A stretch of 64,000 nucleotides of DNA from contig JAAEKY010000428.1 in assembly GCA_024227235.1 (NCBI GenBank), positions 1 to 64,000 of the forward strand, written 5' to 3'. Positions 26,052-34,740 of this stretch are shown here, piece by piece. The notes under the pieces were generated by a model. It worked only from the letters and a program-made list of their open reading frames with translations, had not been told where the DNA came from and made no database searches. The position numbers were made by a program, and so were the translations under genes. The DNA is from Desulfobacteraceae bacterium (lineage in GTDB: Bacteria > Desulfobacterota > Desulfobacteria > Desulfobacterales > Desulfobacteraceae). Every line of letters starts with the position of its first letter. Position 1 is the stretch's first letter.

Positions 26052-26082
26052 TTGACAAACACATCTTGTATACAATAAGTAT
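26052..26082 (+). promoter_or_regulatory. Promoter with GntR-type operator
   Basis: A consensus -35 TTGACA at 26052-26057 is followed by the perfect palindrome TTGTATACAA (26066-26075), which occupies the spacer, and a -10-like TAAGTAT just after it. The palindrome is of the TnGT...ACnA type bound by FCD-subfamily GntR regulators, and the downstream gene encodes one. Autorepression is the simple reading. Confidence 0.55.
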
Positions 26083-26107
26083 CAATAAAGTATAGGAGGT
26101 GTGTTTT

Positions 26108-26782
26108 ATGATGAAAGAATCATTAAAAATAATGGTTTATAAGTCTCTTCGTCTTGATATCGTTTCAGGAAAGCTTTCTGGTGGTACAAGAATCACAGAA
26201 ACGGGTATTGCTGATTCACTCAATGTCAGCCGCACACCAGTCAGAGAAGCGCTACAAATACTTTCCCAGGAAAAATTTTTAATCGCCATACCAAAAGCGG
26301 GGTATATTGTAGATGATTTGTCGGATAATGATATTCAAGATCTTTTTACCACTCGAATGGAAATCGAACAGATTGCCGTTCAAAAAGCAATTAAAAATAT
26401 TACTGTAGAAGAGCTAAAAAGTCTGGATGACAACTTGGAAAAGACAAAGGCAGCCATCAAAGCAGGAGATAGTTTTAAAATTACTGAACTTGATGTTGCG
26501 TTTCATACCATGCTTTATAAGGCTGCCAGAAGCAAATCCCTGTTTAGGATATGTAAAAACTTAAGCAATTTAACCATAAAGTATCGTCATGGATTAAATC
26601 TTGTTCCCAGTCTGTGGGATGAGCTGCTTCAACACCACATAAAAATTTATCAGCTCTTGATTTGCAAGGATATAAAAAATACAATGCAGGCTATCGACTT
26701 ACATGCTAGACAGGCCAATTCGCACCTGTTGGATATCATGCAAAAAGTGCGTTCCGATGCCTTTAGTATTGAAGATTTTTAG
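26108..26782 (+). CDS. GntR-family (FCD subfamily) transcriptional regulator
   Basis: About 224 residues. N-terminal winged helix (about 8-75) with the signature LNVSRTPVREALQILSQE, then an all-helical FCD ligand domain (about 80-215) with metal-ligand-like Asp and His residues (ELDVAFHTMLYKAA, HHIKIYQLL, IDLHARQANSH). FCD regulators usually respond to organic or amino acids. I chose ATG 26108 with AGGAGG eight bases upstream; a GTG at 26099 overlaps that site. Target genes are unknown; the palindrome in its own promoter suggests autoregulation. Confidence 0.9.
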   Translation: MMKESLKIMVYKSLRLDIVSGKLSGGTRITETGIADSLNVSRTPVREALQILSQEKFLIAIPKAGYIVDDLSDNDIQDLFTTRMEIEQIAVQKAIKNITVEELKSLDDNLEKTKAAIKAGDSFKITELDVAFHTMLYKAARSKSLFRICKNLSNLTIKYRHGLNLVPSLWDELLQHHIKIYQLLICKDIKNTMQAIDLHARQANSHLLDIMQKVRSDAFSIEDF

Positions 26783-26886
26783 CCCAGATATTTCATATCC
26801 TGAAGGTCAGACCCGAAACGATTTTATCTTAGCGGCAATAACGAAACAGTTGTTTATTTTTACTATAAAAATAATGAAAACTCCGG

Positions 26887-26920
26887 GTAGCCTTTCTGAC
26901 TGATTAATCAGGAAGGCTAC
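26887..26920. terminator. Stem-loop between convergent genes
   Basis: A 13-base-pair stem with one wobble pair (26887-26899 with 26908-26920) and an 8-base loop, between the GntR gene and the convergent aromatic biosynthesis gene. Flanking T runs are short on both strands. Confidence 0.55.
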
Positions 26921-26934
26921 TTTAATAATATTGT

Positions 26935-28803
26935 TTAATATCGCCCAAGAACTCTAAAATTTTCCGATGCCTCCTTGATCTTTCCCATTACTGGTGAAAG
27001 TTCCGGCGTTTCAATATCCGCTTCAAGATCTGCATAGAACATGTATTCCCAAGGTTTTCCAAGCATGGGGCGTGATTCAAGCTTAACAAGATTTATTTGA
27101 TATTCTGAAAACACTTTCATTACCGAAAACAATGCCCCAGGTTTATTTCCAACTGAAAAAATAATGGAAGTTTTGTTTACCTTTTTATTCCCTCTGACTT
27201 CTTTTGTAATAATCGCAAATCTTGTATAATTCCTTGGATTATCTTCAATAGACTCTTCTAATATATTCATTTTAAAAATCTCGGCCGCCATAGTTGATCC
27301 AATAGCTGCAGCATATTTATCTTCCATATCTTTTACTTGTTTTACTGCACTTGATGTGGCTGTTACCGGAACCAATTCAATATCTGGATATTGATCCAGA
27401 TAATTTTTACATTGTGACAATGCCGGCGGCGGTCCAAGGATTTTTTTAATTTGATCCTTTGTAACATTTTCCTGGGCTATTAATGCATGTTTAACCCGTA
27501 TTGTAATCTCTCCAATAATATTTAAATCATATTCCTGAAGCAAATCATAATTTTCATGAATAGACCCTGAAAGTGAATTTTCCAATGGGACTACACCATA
27601 CTGACAGTCTCCTGTTTGGACTGCTTGGAAAATATCTTTGAATGTTTTCATTGGGACAGGCTTTACTTCTTCTCCGAAATATCCAAGGCTTGCCTTATGG
27701 CTATAGGCACCATATTCACCTATGAAAGCCGCTGTTTTGTTTTCTGATGCGTGCATACCATTGATAATTTCAGATTTTTTTAAATAATCGAAATCAAGCT
27801 GTTTGCCGACAACTGGAGCAATAACATAAATATCTCGGGTCAATTGACCGAATTGATCCGGGTAAAGACTTTGAGGTCCATCAGAAAGTGCCTCGTCTGG
27901 ATTGTTGTGAACCTCAATCATGAGTGCATCAGCACCTGCGGCGACTGCAGCTCTTGCCATAGGGCTTACTTTTTCTCTGATACCTGTCGCATGGCTTGGA
28001 TCAATGATAATAGGTAAATGAGTTAATTTTCGTAAAACAGGTATGGCAGATAAATCAAGTGTGTTTCTTGTATAAGGTTCAAAGGTCCTAATACCTCTTT
28101 CACATAAAATAACATTGTTGTTTCCACCTGCCATGATGTATTCTGCTGACATCAGCCATTCCTGGATGGTTGAGGCAAGACCTCTTTTCAAAACGACGGG
28201 CATGCCCATTCGTCCCACACATTTTAAAAGTTCAAAATTTTGCATATTGCGGGCACCGATTTGGACCACATCAACATATTTCAACATCAAATCTGCCTGG
28301 GAAGGTGAAGTGATCTCTGTGACAACCCCAAGTCCTGTTTTTTCTCTAACATCGGCAAGGATCTTGAGGCCCTCTTCTTCCAACCCCTGAAATGAATAAG
28401 GAGAAGATCTGGGTTTATAAGCCCCCCCCCTAAAAAGAACTGCCCCATATTTTTTCACTTCTTTTGCAATATCCATGGCCTGCTCATGGCTTTCTACTGC
28501 ACATGGCCCAGCCACAATGACGATTCGGTCTGCACCTACCACAACATTGCCGATGTTCACTTTAGTATCTTCTGACTTAAACTCACGACTGGCAAGTTTA
28601 TAAGAGGATTTGATAGGGACAGCCTCAGCAACACCCTCCATCTGACTAAATTCTTCAAGACTCGTCTTGGTCTTACCAATAATACCGACTAAATTTCTTC
28701 CCGCATCCATAATTTCACGTGTGATACACCCTTCACCAGACAGCATATTTTTAATTTTATCTTTCTGATGTTGCGTTATCTTGCTTTCAAGTACAAGAAT
28801 CAT
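26935..28803 (-). CDS. Bifunctional DAHP synthase-prephenate dehydratase (AroF-PheA fusion)
   Basis: 622 residues. Residues 1-70 form a ferredoxin-like regulatory domain. Residues 75-335 are a type I (KDO8P-like, AroF) DAHP synthase with AGPCAVES, the KPRSSPYSFQG motif, LKRG and DPSHATG. Residues 355-535 are prephenate dehydratase (FIGEYGAYSHKA, VPLENSLSGSI, and the catalytic TRF motif in NYTRFAII). Residues 545-620 are an ACT domain with GALFSV and ESRP, the phenylalanine-binding signature. The chain therefore joins the first step of the shikimate pathway with the phenylalanine-committing step. A Phe-rich leader peptide and attenuator precede it, so phenylalanine probably controls it both by transcription attenuation and through the ACT domain. 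Chorismate mutase is not part of the protein. Confidence 0.93.
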   Translation of the reverse strand: MILVLESKITQHQKDKIKNMLSGEGCITREIMDAGRNLVGIIGKTKTSLEEFSQMEGVAEAVPIKSSYKLASREFKSEDTKVNIGNVVVGADRIVIVAGPCAVESHEQAMDIAKEVKKYGAVLFRGGAYKPRSSPYSFQGLEEEGLKILADVREKTGLGVVTEITSPSQADLMLKYVDVVQIGARNMQNFELLKCVGRMGMPVVLKRGLASTIQEWLMSAEYIMAGGNNNVILCERGIRTFEPYTRNTLDLSAIPVLRKLTHLPIIIDPSHATGIREKVSPMARAAVAAGADALMIEVHNNPDEALSDGPQSLYPDQFGQLTRDIYVIAPVVGKQLDFDYLKKSEIINGMHASENKTAAFIGEYGAYSHKASLGYFGEEVKPVPMKTFKDIFQAVQTGDCQYGVVPLENSLSGSIHENYDLLQEYDLNIIGEITIRVKHALIAQENVTKDQIKKILGPPPALSQCKNYLDQYPDIELVPVTATSSAVKQVKDMEDKYAAAIGSTMAAEIFKMNILEESIEDNPRNYTRFAIITKEVRGNKKVNKTSIIFSVGNKPGALFSVMKVFSEYQINLVKLESRPMLGKPWEYMFYADLEADIETPELSPVMGKIKEASENFRVLGRY

Positions 28804-28850
28804 TGATTTTCTCCCTGCTAAAATTGTTTTTGATACATCTAAATAAAAAA

Positions 28851-28876
28851 AGGCCCTGGAAAAATTCCGAGAGCCT
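28851..28876 (-). terminator. Second hairpin upstream of aroF-pheA
   Basis: On the minus strand AGGCTCTCGG pairs with CCAGGGCCT with one bulged base, followed by seven T (28844-28850). It stands between the main attenuator and the start codon and could be a backup terminator. Confidence 0.5.
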
Positions 28877-28885
28877 AAAAACTAA

Positions 28886-28920
28886 AAAGCCCCGGGTGGT
28901 TGATGTCCACCCGGGGCTTT
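28886..28920 (-). terminator. Attenuator terminator of the phenylalanine leader
   Basis: A perfect 14-base-pair stem (28886-28899 with 28907-28920), GC-rich in the middle, with a 7-base loop. On the minus strand it is followed by a T-rich tract (TTTTAGTTTTT). One arm (CCGGGTGGAC, minus strand) can pair instead over ten positions, counting G-U pairs, with GTTCATCCGG at the end of the leader coding region. This is the expected antiterminator. Confidence 0.85.
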
Positions 28921-28943
28921 ATTTAACTATTAAAAATAAAGTG

Positions 28944-29021
28944 TCACACCGGATGAACGTTTCTAAAAAAGAAAAAGAAACGTTCAAAATCAAATAGTCT
29001 TATGTGTGTCATTTTATTCAT
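28944..29021 (-). CDS. Phenylalanine-rich leader peptide (attenuation control)
   Basis: A 25-codon open frame, ATG 29021 to TGA 28944-28946, with an AGGA site upstream. The peptide begins MNKMTHIRLF and contains seven Phe, five of them consecutive (residues 15-19). The consecutive Phe codons lie in the loop of a perfect 10-base-pair hairpin (28955-28964 with 28976-28985), the likely pause structure. Stalling of a ribosome on these codons when charged tRNA-Phe is scarce would disrupt that hairpin and allow the antiterminator. The design matches pheA/pheST-type attenuators of enteric bacteria. Confidence 0.9.
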   Translation of the reverse strand: MNKMTHIRLFDFERFFFFFRNVHPV

Positions 29022-29045
29022 ATTTTTCCTTAAAATTATTCCAAT

Positions 29046-29074
29046 AAAATACAGGCCATTTTAAATCTTGTCAA
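29046..29074 (-). promoter_or_regulatory. Sigma-70 promoter of the leader/aroF-pheA unit
   Basis: On the minus strand TTGACA (29069-29074), exactly 17 bases, then TATTTT (29046-29051). The predicted transcript starts about 18 bases before the leader ATG. Confidence 0.7.
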
Positions 29075-29183
29075 TAGTAAATTTTCCCAGCGGCCACCTT
29101 GACCAAATATTTCAAGGGGAACACCATTCCGTGATCATACCTTTATTTAAAGAATAGAGAGCAGCCACTCCAGAATATAACAA

Positions 29184-30068
29184 TTAACCAATTAGTTTAC
29201 TGGCTGTGCACGCTTTGCAGGTTCCTGACCTAAAGCAGGCCGCATCAGAAAGTGCTAAAACGCCTATTATTTTTTTTGAATCAGAAGAGGAGACAAACAG
29301 TCGCTGGACATCTGATAAAAACATCTGCTGTATTGCCTCAGATAAAATGGACTGTGGATTGCAAAATACAACCGGGCTGTTCATGATACGTCCCACAGGC
29401 TCTATTGTTTCTATTTCATGGAGAAAGGCTATGATCAAATCTGTTCTTGAAATCACTCCTATAGCCTCTTCTTGGCTTTTTTGAATCAATATTGCGCCAA
29501 GTTTTTGGGTTAAAAGTATCTCAGCAGCTTCAATAATAGGTGTATCTTCCTGACATGTGGAAATACCTTCTGTCATCACCTCCTTGACTATCAAACGTGG
29601 GATATCTTCAATTGTGAAATGATCAGATTTCCGCCTGCTTTTTATACAATTTCTACAATAACGATACATCAATCCTACAATATCTGAATAGGACAGTGTC
29701 CCAATAATTTCATCATCCGATGCACCAAGGACATAAAGACGATGATTACCAGAATGTCGCATATTGTCTATAGCTTCCTCTAACTGGTCATCAGGATAAC
29801 AAAAATCTGGCGGTGCTGTCATAATATCACCAATAGGAGTTTCGATTGGGAATCCAGCGTAGTACGCAGATATGATATCCGTCTTGGATACGACACCAAG
29901 CGCTTTTCCTTTGTTGTCATCAACAAGTGTGGCACTTATCTTTTGCTTAATCGTATTTCGGATAAATTTGGATATTGGTGCACTCACAGGTAGTCGACTA
30001 ACCTGCATTCTCATGCACTCATTTACAGTTATTCCTGTAAGTACTTTGCGTGTTTTATAATGTGCCAT
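29184..30068 (-). CDS. Four-CBS-domain protein with cysteine pairs
   Basis: 294 residues forming two Bateman modules (CBS pairs at about 10-130 and 165-282), with repeated GVVSKTDIISAY, GTLSYSDIVGLM, GVISRTDLIIAF and GVLALSDAACF strand-helix ends. CBS pairs bind adenine nucleotides and act as energy sensors. Between the modules is a CRNC motif and at the C-terminus CKAC; two CxxC pairs in an otherwise regulatory protein suggest a metal or redox site. No catalytic domain is fused, so it must act on a partner. A second CBS protein lies immediately upstream in the same direction. Confidence 0.82.
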   Translation of the reverse strand: MAHYKTRKVLTGITVNECMRMQVSRLPVSAPISKFIRNTIKQKISATLVDDNKGKALGVVSKTDIISAYYAGFPIETPIGDIMTAPPDFCYPDDQLEEAIDNMRHSGNHRLYVLGASDDEIIGTLSYSDIVGLMYRYCRNCIKSRRKSDHFTIEDIPRLIVKEVMTEGISTCQEDTPIIEAAEILLTQKLGAILIQKSQEEAIGVISRTDLIIAFLHEIETIEPVGRIMNSPVVFCNPQSILSEAIQQMFLSDVQRLFVSSSDSKKIIGVLALSDAACFRSGTCKACTASKLIG

Positions 30069-30118
30069 TCATTCTTAATTTAACTATACATTTTAAAATT
30101 ATTAAATATCTACAATCC

Positions 30119-30583
30119 CTAATTAATGAGTTTCCCCATTAAATGATTAAATACCTTTGATCTATATACGATACCCACCACCTGCTCTTTATTAATAACG
30201 GGTAATCTTCGTACGTGTCTTTTATTCATAATATCCAAAATCATCATCAAATGGGTTTCTGGTTTAATAGTTACCAGGTCAGTACTCATCAAATCTTCAA
30301 CACATATTTTTTTTACCCTCTCGATCAAACCTTCAAATATCGGTTCTGTTGAAAGATCTTCCATTTCTCCTAAAATGTGAATATGTTTAGGTTGGATAAA
30401 TAATAATATGTCATACATAGAAAGCATACCTACCAACTTCCCATCCCCATCAATCACCATCATTCCAAATATTTCTTTCCCTTCAGACGCACTGGCTTTT
30501 TTGAACATTCGAATTGCATCAACAATTGTATTTTGTGGTAGAAGATGGTGAAAATTTGTATCCATCACACTCAGTGTATTCAT
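30119..30583 (-). CDS. Single Bateman-module CBS protein
   Basis: 154 residues with two CBS domains (about 1-70 and 92-152: VEDLMSTDLVTIKPETHLMM, HVRRLPVINKEQVVGIVYR). It probably senses adenine nucleotides. AAAGG precedes ATG 30583. It lies 50 bases upstream of the four-CBS gene, so the two may be co-expressed and form a hetero-oligomer. Confidence 0.82.
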   Translation of the reverse strand: MNTLSVMDTNFHHLLPQNTIVDAIRMFKKASASEGKEIFGMMVIDGDGKLVGMLSMYDILLFIQPKHIHILGEMEDLSTEPIFEGLIERVKKICVEDLMSTDLVTIKPETHLMMILDIMNKRHVRRLPVINKEQVVGIVYRSKVFNHLMGKLIN

Positions 30584-30881
30584 ATATTTACCTTTATGTT
30601 CCCAACTACTATTTTTTTATCCCCATTGATTCAGTATAGTGCAAATTTTACTTTAACATAATATTTAACATTCCAATCAAAAAAAATACAGGCTCATTTG
30701 TCCACATTATTTTGTATGAAATATTAGTAACAAGACGGTTTATCCGGTTCAAGTGCTCTATCTTCTAATCCTATCTTATAGTGTAAAGTCTATTCTGTAG
30801 CCTATATCAATTATTGCATAATTTTGAATATGTCTTATCTTTAGCCTAATGGTTCCAAATATTCTAAACAAGGAGCTTATT

Positions 30882-31067
30882 ATGAATTATGATACTCTTT
30901 TAGAAAAATATCGAACAAAACAAGTTTTTATATATGGAAGAAGTGTGATTCATATCGTAGATACACAAACATATATAGATACAGGGATTAAAAAAACAGA
31001 TTTTATATTTCATACAGAGCGTAATAACCGTGGAATAATAACTGTGGAGAATGAGGACACAACTTGA
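30882..31067 (+). CDS. Small protein of unknown function
   Basis: 61 residues from ATG 30882, with AGGAG six bases upstream, which decides against an earlier in-frame start at 30849. The peptide (MNYDTLLEKYRTKQ...) is soluble, rich in Thr, Ile and Tyr, and without recognised motifs. It is isolated between minus-strand genes. The good ribosome binding site is the main support. Confidence 0.5.
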   Translation: MNYDTLLEKYRTKQVFIYGRSVIHIVDTQTYIDTGIKKTDFIFHTERNNRGIITVENEDTT

Positions 31068-31142
31068 AAAAATTAATACAACTTGATTAAGTATGGATAC
31101 TTCTTATCTACTCTGACAAAAGATCAAGAGATTGTAAACCCT

Positions 31143-31180
31143 TATATTTTTTAAAGATTTTTAAATTTTTAAAAAATATA
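31143..31180. terminator. AT-only inverted repeat, possible bidirectional terminator
   Basis: 13-base arms 31143-31155 and 31168-31180 pair perfectly but contain only A and T. It stands between the end of the small plus-strand gene and the end of the minus-strand glycogen run. Confidence 0.35.
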
Positions 31181-31205
31181 AAACATTTTTAAGACATCTA
31201 CGGTC

Positions 31206-33233
31206 TTAATTTATTTCCAAAATAATAGCTGTTCTCGCCGGAAGATATACGCTCAATAAATTTCTATCTCCATATTTCACAGAATCGTAAATAGTAAAAT
31301 GGATTTGCCCCTCATTTAACCGGCTTTTTCCTCCAAATTGTATTTGGTCAGAGTCAAATATCATTTTATATTTACCTGGTGGTGCTTCAAACATGTAATC
31401 TGAAAATGATGTTGAACCATTTAAATTAAAAATCAAAATCAAATTCTTTCTTTTAAATGCAATGACTTTATCATCTTCATGAATGTGTAAGAGCGTCATA
31501 TAGGATGATGAGAACAGGTCATACTCTTTTACAAGCGAAATCATTTTTTTATCAAATTCATATAGGCAGGAAAAGTAAAGGTCCTGATCATATTTTAAAG
31601 ACCATTGTCTTCTGGCATAATGAAAGGAAAAATTGTTCCTTTCCGATGGAAAATCAATCCACTCGGGATGCCCGAATTCATTGCCCATGAAATTTAAATA
31701 GCCGGAACCTGCTGTTGCCAGGGTAATCAGGCGAATCATTTTATGCAGGGCAACTGCCCTGAAGGTTTCAATGCTTTTATTATCCTTTTTCATGGACCAA
31801 TAGATTTGGCTGCCCAATAAATGCATCATATGGGTTTTATCACCCACCAGGGCCTGATCATGAGATTCAGCATAACTGATGGTTTTTTCTTCTTTCCTTT
31901 TAGTCGTCAATTCATACCAGAGCGTACCAAGGTTCCATTCTTCATCTTTCATATCTTTTAGATGCTTGATCCAGAAATCAGCAATACCCATTGAAAAGCG
32001 ATAATCAAACCCAATACCACCTTTTAAAATGGGAGCCGCAAGTCCAGGGTATCCACTAACATCTTCAGCAATGGTTATCAGGTCTGGCTTGAGATCATGA
32101 ATAAGACGGTTGGCCAGATATAAATAAGACAAGGCGTCAACATCGACATCATCCCCATAATAATCATTATAACTTGTAAATGCCCTGCCCAGGCCATGAT
32201 CCTCAAACAGCATGCTGGTGATACCATCAAATCTAAAGCCATCAATTTTATATTCTTTTATCCAAAATTTTAAATTGGATAAAAGAAACTTTAATACCTC
32301 AGGTTTACGATAATCAAAGCATCTTGAATCCCACTGGCGGTGATATCCTCTGGAGCCGTCATGAAAAAATTGATAATATGTCCCATCAAATTTTGAAATT
32401 CCTTCCACCTCATTATTTACTGCATGGGAATGGATGATATCCATCAGGACTCTTATCCCTTTTCTATGGGCAGCATCAATTAAGCTTTTAAATTCTTCAG
32501 GGGTTCCAAATCTTGATGAAGGGGCAAAAAAGTTAGAAACATGATACCCAAAGGAAGCGTAATACGGGTGTTCTTGAATTGCCATCAATTGGATCGTATT
32601 GTATCCTGATTCGATTATTTTAGGTAAAATATGCTGTTCAAATTCGACATACGTTCCTATCCTGCCATCCTCTAATGCCATCCCAATATGAGCTTCATAG
32701 ATTAAAAGGGGTTCTTTTAAAGGTGAAAAGTTATTTATTTCCCATTTATAGGGTTGTGCGGGCTGCCATGCCTGAGCATTAAAAATTTGCGTTTGTGAAT
32801 CCTGAACCACTCGATTAACAGCAGTTGGAATCCGATCCCCTTCTCCTCCTGGCCAGACAATTTTCAGCCTGAAAAGATCTTGGTGAGAAAATGTGTCTTT
32901 AGAAAACCGCTTTTCAAAAATATGATTGTCTTTTCTTTCAAGCGCAAAGTCTTCATTTTTTTGCCAGGATGTTTTTTCGCATACAATAAAGATATCTGTA
33001 GCATTAGGCGCCCATTCCCTGAATATCCATGAATTTTCTTCAAAATGGAGCCCAAAGACCTCATGATAATCTGCAAAGGATTCTAAAGATCCATTGGTTT
33101 GATATTTTAATTTATCCTCAATTTCAAACGCTTTTAATCGCCTTGAAGATATCGTATCTGCAAAGGTAAGAAGATCCGGATCGTTGAAAATTCCAAGATC
33201 AGACAAGGAATGGCCTCTGAAGCATTTTTTCAT
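31206..33233 (-). CDS. glgB: 1,4-alpha-glucan branching enzyme (GH13)
   Basis: 675 residues. An N-terminal CBM48-like domain (about 60-170, FREWAPNATDIFIV) precedes a GH13 barrel with LMDIIHSHAV, the nucleophile in DGFRFDGITS, the acid/base Glu in TIAEDVSGYP and the transition-state Asp in AESHDQAL, and a C-terminal beta domain. The overall pattern (for example YYASFGYHVSNFFAPSSRFGTPEEFKSLIDAAH) resembles the eukaryotic-like GH13_8 branching enzymes more than the classic E. coli GlgB. It forms alpha-1,6 branches in glycogen. The start overlaps the 3' end of the glycogen synthase gene by 35 bases, so the two are translated together. Confidence 0.92.
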   Translation of the reverse strand: MKKCFRGHSLSDLGIFNDPDLLTFADTISSRRLKAFEIEDKLKYQTNGSLESFADYHEVFGLHFEENSWIFREWAPNATDIFIVCEKTSWQKNEDFALERKDNHIFEKRFSKDTFSHQDLFRLKIVWPGGEGDRIPTAVNRVVQDSQTQIFNAQAWQPAQPYKWEINNFSPLKEPLLIYEAHIGMALEDGRIGTYVEFEQHILPKIIESGYNTIQLMAIQEHPYYASFGYHVSNFFAPSSRFGTPEEFKSLIDAAHRKGIRVLMDIIHSHAVNNEVEGISKFDGTYYQFFHDGSRGYHRQWDSRCFDYRKPEVLKFLLSNLKFWIKEYKIDGFRFDGITSMLFEDHGLGRAFTSYNDYYGDDVDVDALSYLYLANRLIHDLKPDLITIAEDVSGYPGLAAPILKGGIGFDYRFSMGIADFWIKHLKDMKDEEWNLGTLWYELTTKRKEEKTISYAESHDQALVGDKTHMMHLLGSQIYWSMKKDNKSIETFRAVALHKMIRLITLATAGSGYLNFMGNEFGHPEWIDFPSERNNFSFHYARRQWSLKYDQDLYFSCLYEFDKKMISLVKEYDLFSSSYMTLLHIHEDDKVIAFKRKNLILIFNLNGSTSFSDYMFEAPPGKYKMIFDSDQIQFGGKSRLNEGQIHFTIYDSVKYGDRNLLSVYLPARTAIILEIN

Positions 33234-34698
33234 ATAAATTTATATACTCTTCCGCACATCTGCTATGGTTAAATTCAAGGACACTTTCAATCATAATCCG
33301 ATTTATTTGAATTTCCTTTACATCCGGGTCAAGAAAATAAAAGTCCAAAGCTCTATCTATGGCCCATTTAAAACCATTGGCATCATGAACATTAAATAAA
33401 AAACCATTTCCTGAATCTTGTTTATAATCCAGTTGATGGATAGTGTCGTGCAATCCCCCTGTATCGTGAACAATTGGCAATGTCCCATATATACTGCCTA
33501 CCATTTGAGGCAAACCACACGGTTCAAATGATGATGGCATAAAAATAAAATCACTGGAAGCAAATGCCTGGTGTGATAACTCTTCATTAAAGCCACAAAT
33601 GGCAACCCTGTGACTCAGATTATGAAACCGGACAATATCATGAAAATGCTTTTGGTAGTCACCACTGGCCACTGACACGACTTGAAGATTAGCCTCCCAG
33701 TATTCAGATACAATATCGAACATAATCTGGGCCAAAAGCTGGCAGCCTTTTTGCGCTGGATCGAGTCGTGACGGCCAGAAAAATATAACCGCATTTTCAT
33801 CTTCTTCAAGATCGAGTATTTTCTGAAGATATAACTTGTTTTTTTGTTTTAATTTTCTATGGTTTTTCGGTCCATAATTATACCGGATCATCTCATCAAC
33901 AGCAGGATTGAATTCCGGTTCCGGCGCATTTAAAATTCCTGTAGCGCATCCGGCTCGATATTTATTGGTTAGCTCTTTTTGCAAACACTTTTCTACAAAT
34001 GGATGACGATTTTCAACGATTTCAGTTAAAAATGTTGGGCTTACGACATTGACATAATGTGCGGCAAACACCCCAGAGGATATAAAATCAATACGGTTCC
34101 ACTCCCGACTTTCTTCATAATTATGGGGTGGCTTTTTAAAAAACAGCCATTTCCAGAAAGACGCTGCATCAATACCTCGATCTTCAATTTCTGCCATTGT
34201 GGATGTCATGGTGTGAATATTATGAATAGTGAAAAGGCAGGGAATTCCTATTTGCCTTGCCATGGCTGGGATTAACCCTGTCATCCAGTCATTGCAATGA
34301 ATAATATCCGGTTGAACTCTTGGAATGATGTTGTTAATCACTTCCCTTTGAAATGCCAAGGATACTTTAAGATCTTTATCTGAATATCCAGAGTAGACAT
34401 TATCAAGATAAAAAAACGCCCGATCAGCAGCCAGATGAATCCGTTCTTCATCCAACCGTTTTCGGATTTTTTCAAGTTCTCTGTTATGGGTTTTTGTGGT
34501 GTATCCATTAAAAATAGATCGATAATCCGGTAACGCTACATGAACATCACAGCTTAGATCAAATAATGCACTGACAAGGGCAGCAGAAACATCAGCAAGG
34601 CCACCCGCCTTGGCCGAGTAATGAGATTTTTCTCCCATATCCTCGGGAAGATAGGTCACTTCTGGAGTGACTATTAGGATTCTCGGTTTCTGTACCAT
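33199..34698 (-). CDS. glgA: Glycogen synthase (GT5)
   Basis: 499 residues. The N-terminal KAGGLADVSAAL motif (donor phosphate binding), SDFIFMPSSFEPCGLPQM and GTLPIVHDTGGLHDTI are diagnostic for GT5 starch/glycogen synthases. The enzyme elongates alpha-1,4-glucan from ADP- or UDP-glucose. AGGAG precedes ATG 34698. No ADP-glucose pyrophosphorylase gene is in the window, so the sugar nucleotide donor is made elsewhere. It sits in the middle of a five-gene glycogen set. Confidence 0.93.
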   Translation of the reverse strand: MVQKPRILIVTPEVTYLPEDMGEKSHYSAKAGGLADVSAALVSALFDLSCDVHVALPDYRSIFNGYTTKTHNRELEKIRKRLDEERIHLAADRAFFYLDNVYSGYSDKDLKVSLAFQREVINNIIPRVQPDIIHCNDWMTGLIPAMARQIGIPCLFTIHNIHTMTSTMAEIEDRGIDAASFWKWLFFKKPPHNYEESREWNRIDFISSGVFAAHYVNVVSPTFLTEIVENRHPFVEKCLQKELTNKYRAGCATGILNAPEPEFNPAVDEMIRYNYGPKNHRKLKQKNKLYLQKILDLEEDENAVIFFWPSRLDPAQKGCQLLAQIMFDIVSEYWEANLQVVSVASGDYQKHFHDIVRFHNLSHRVAICGFNEELSHQAFASSDFIFMPSSFEPCGLPQMVGSIYGTLPIVHDTGGLHDTIHQLDYKQDSGNGFLFNVHDANGFKWAIDRALDFYFLDPDVKEIQINRIMIESVLEFNHSRCAEEYINLYEKMLQRPFLV

Positions 34699-34740
34699 TC
34701 TCCTATTCCTATATTCATTTTTAACTGTTGTTTGCTTTAT

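Noticed and set aside
28803-28997. 64-codon open frame on the plus strand across the attenuator
   Set aside because: It crosses the terminator stem, has no ribosome binding site and is the shadow of the minus-strand leader region.
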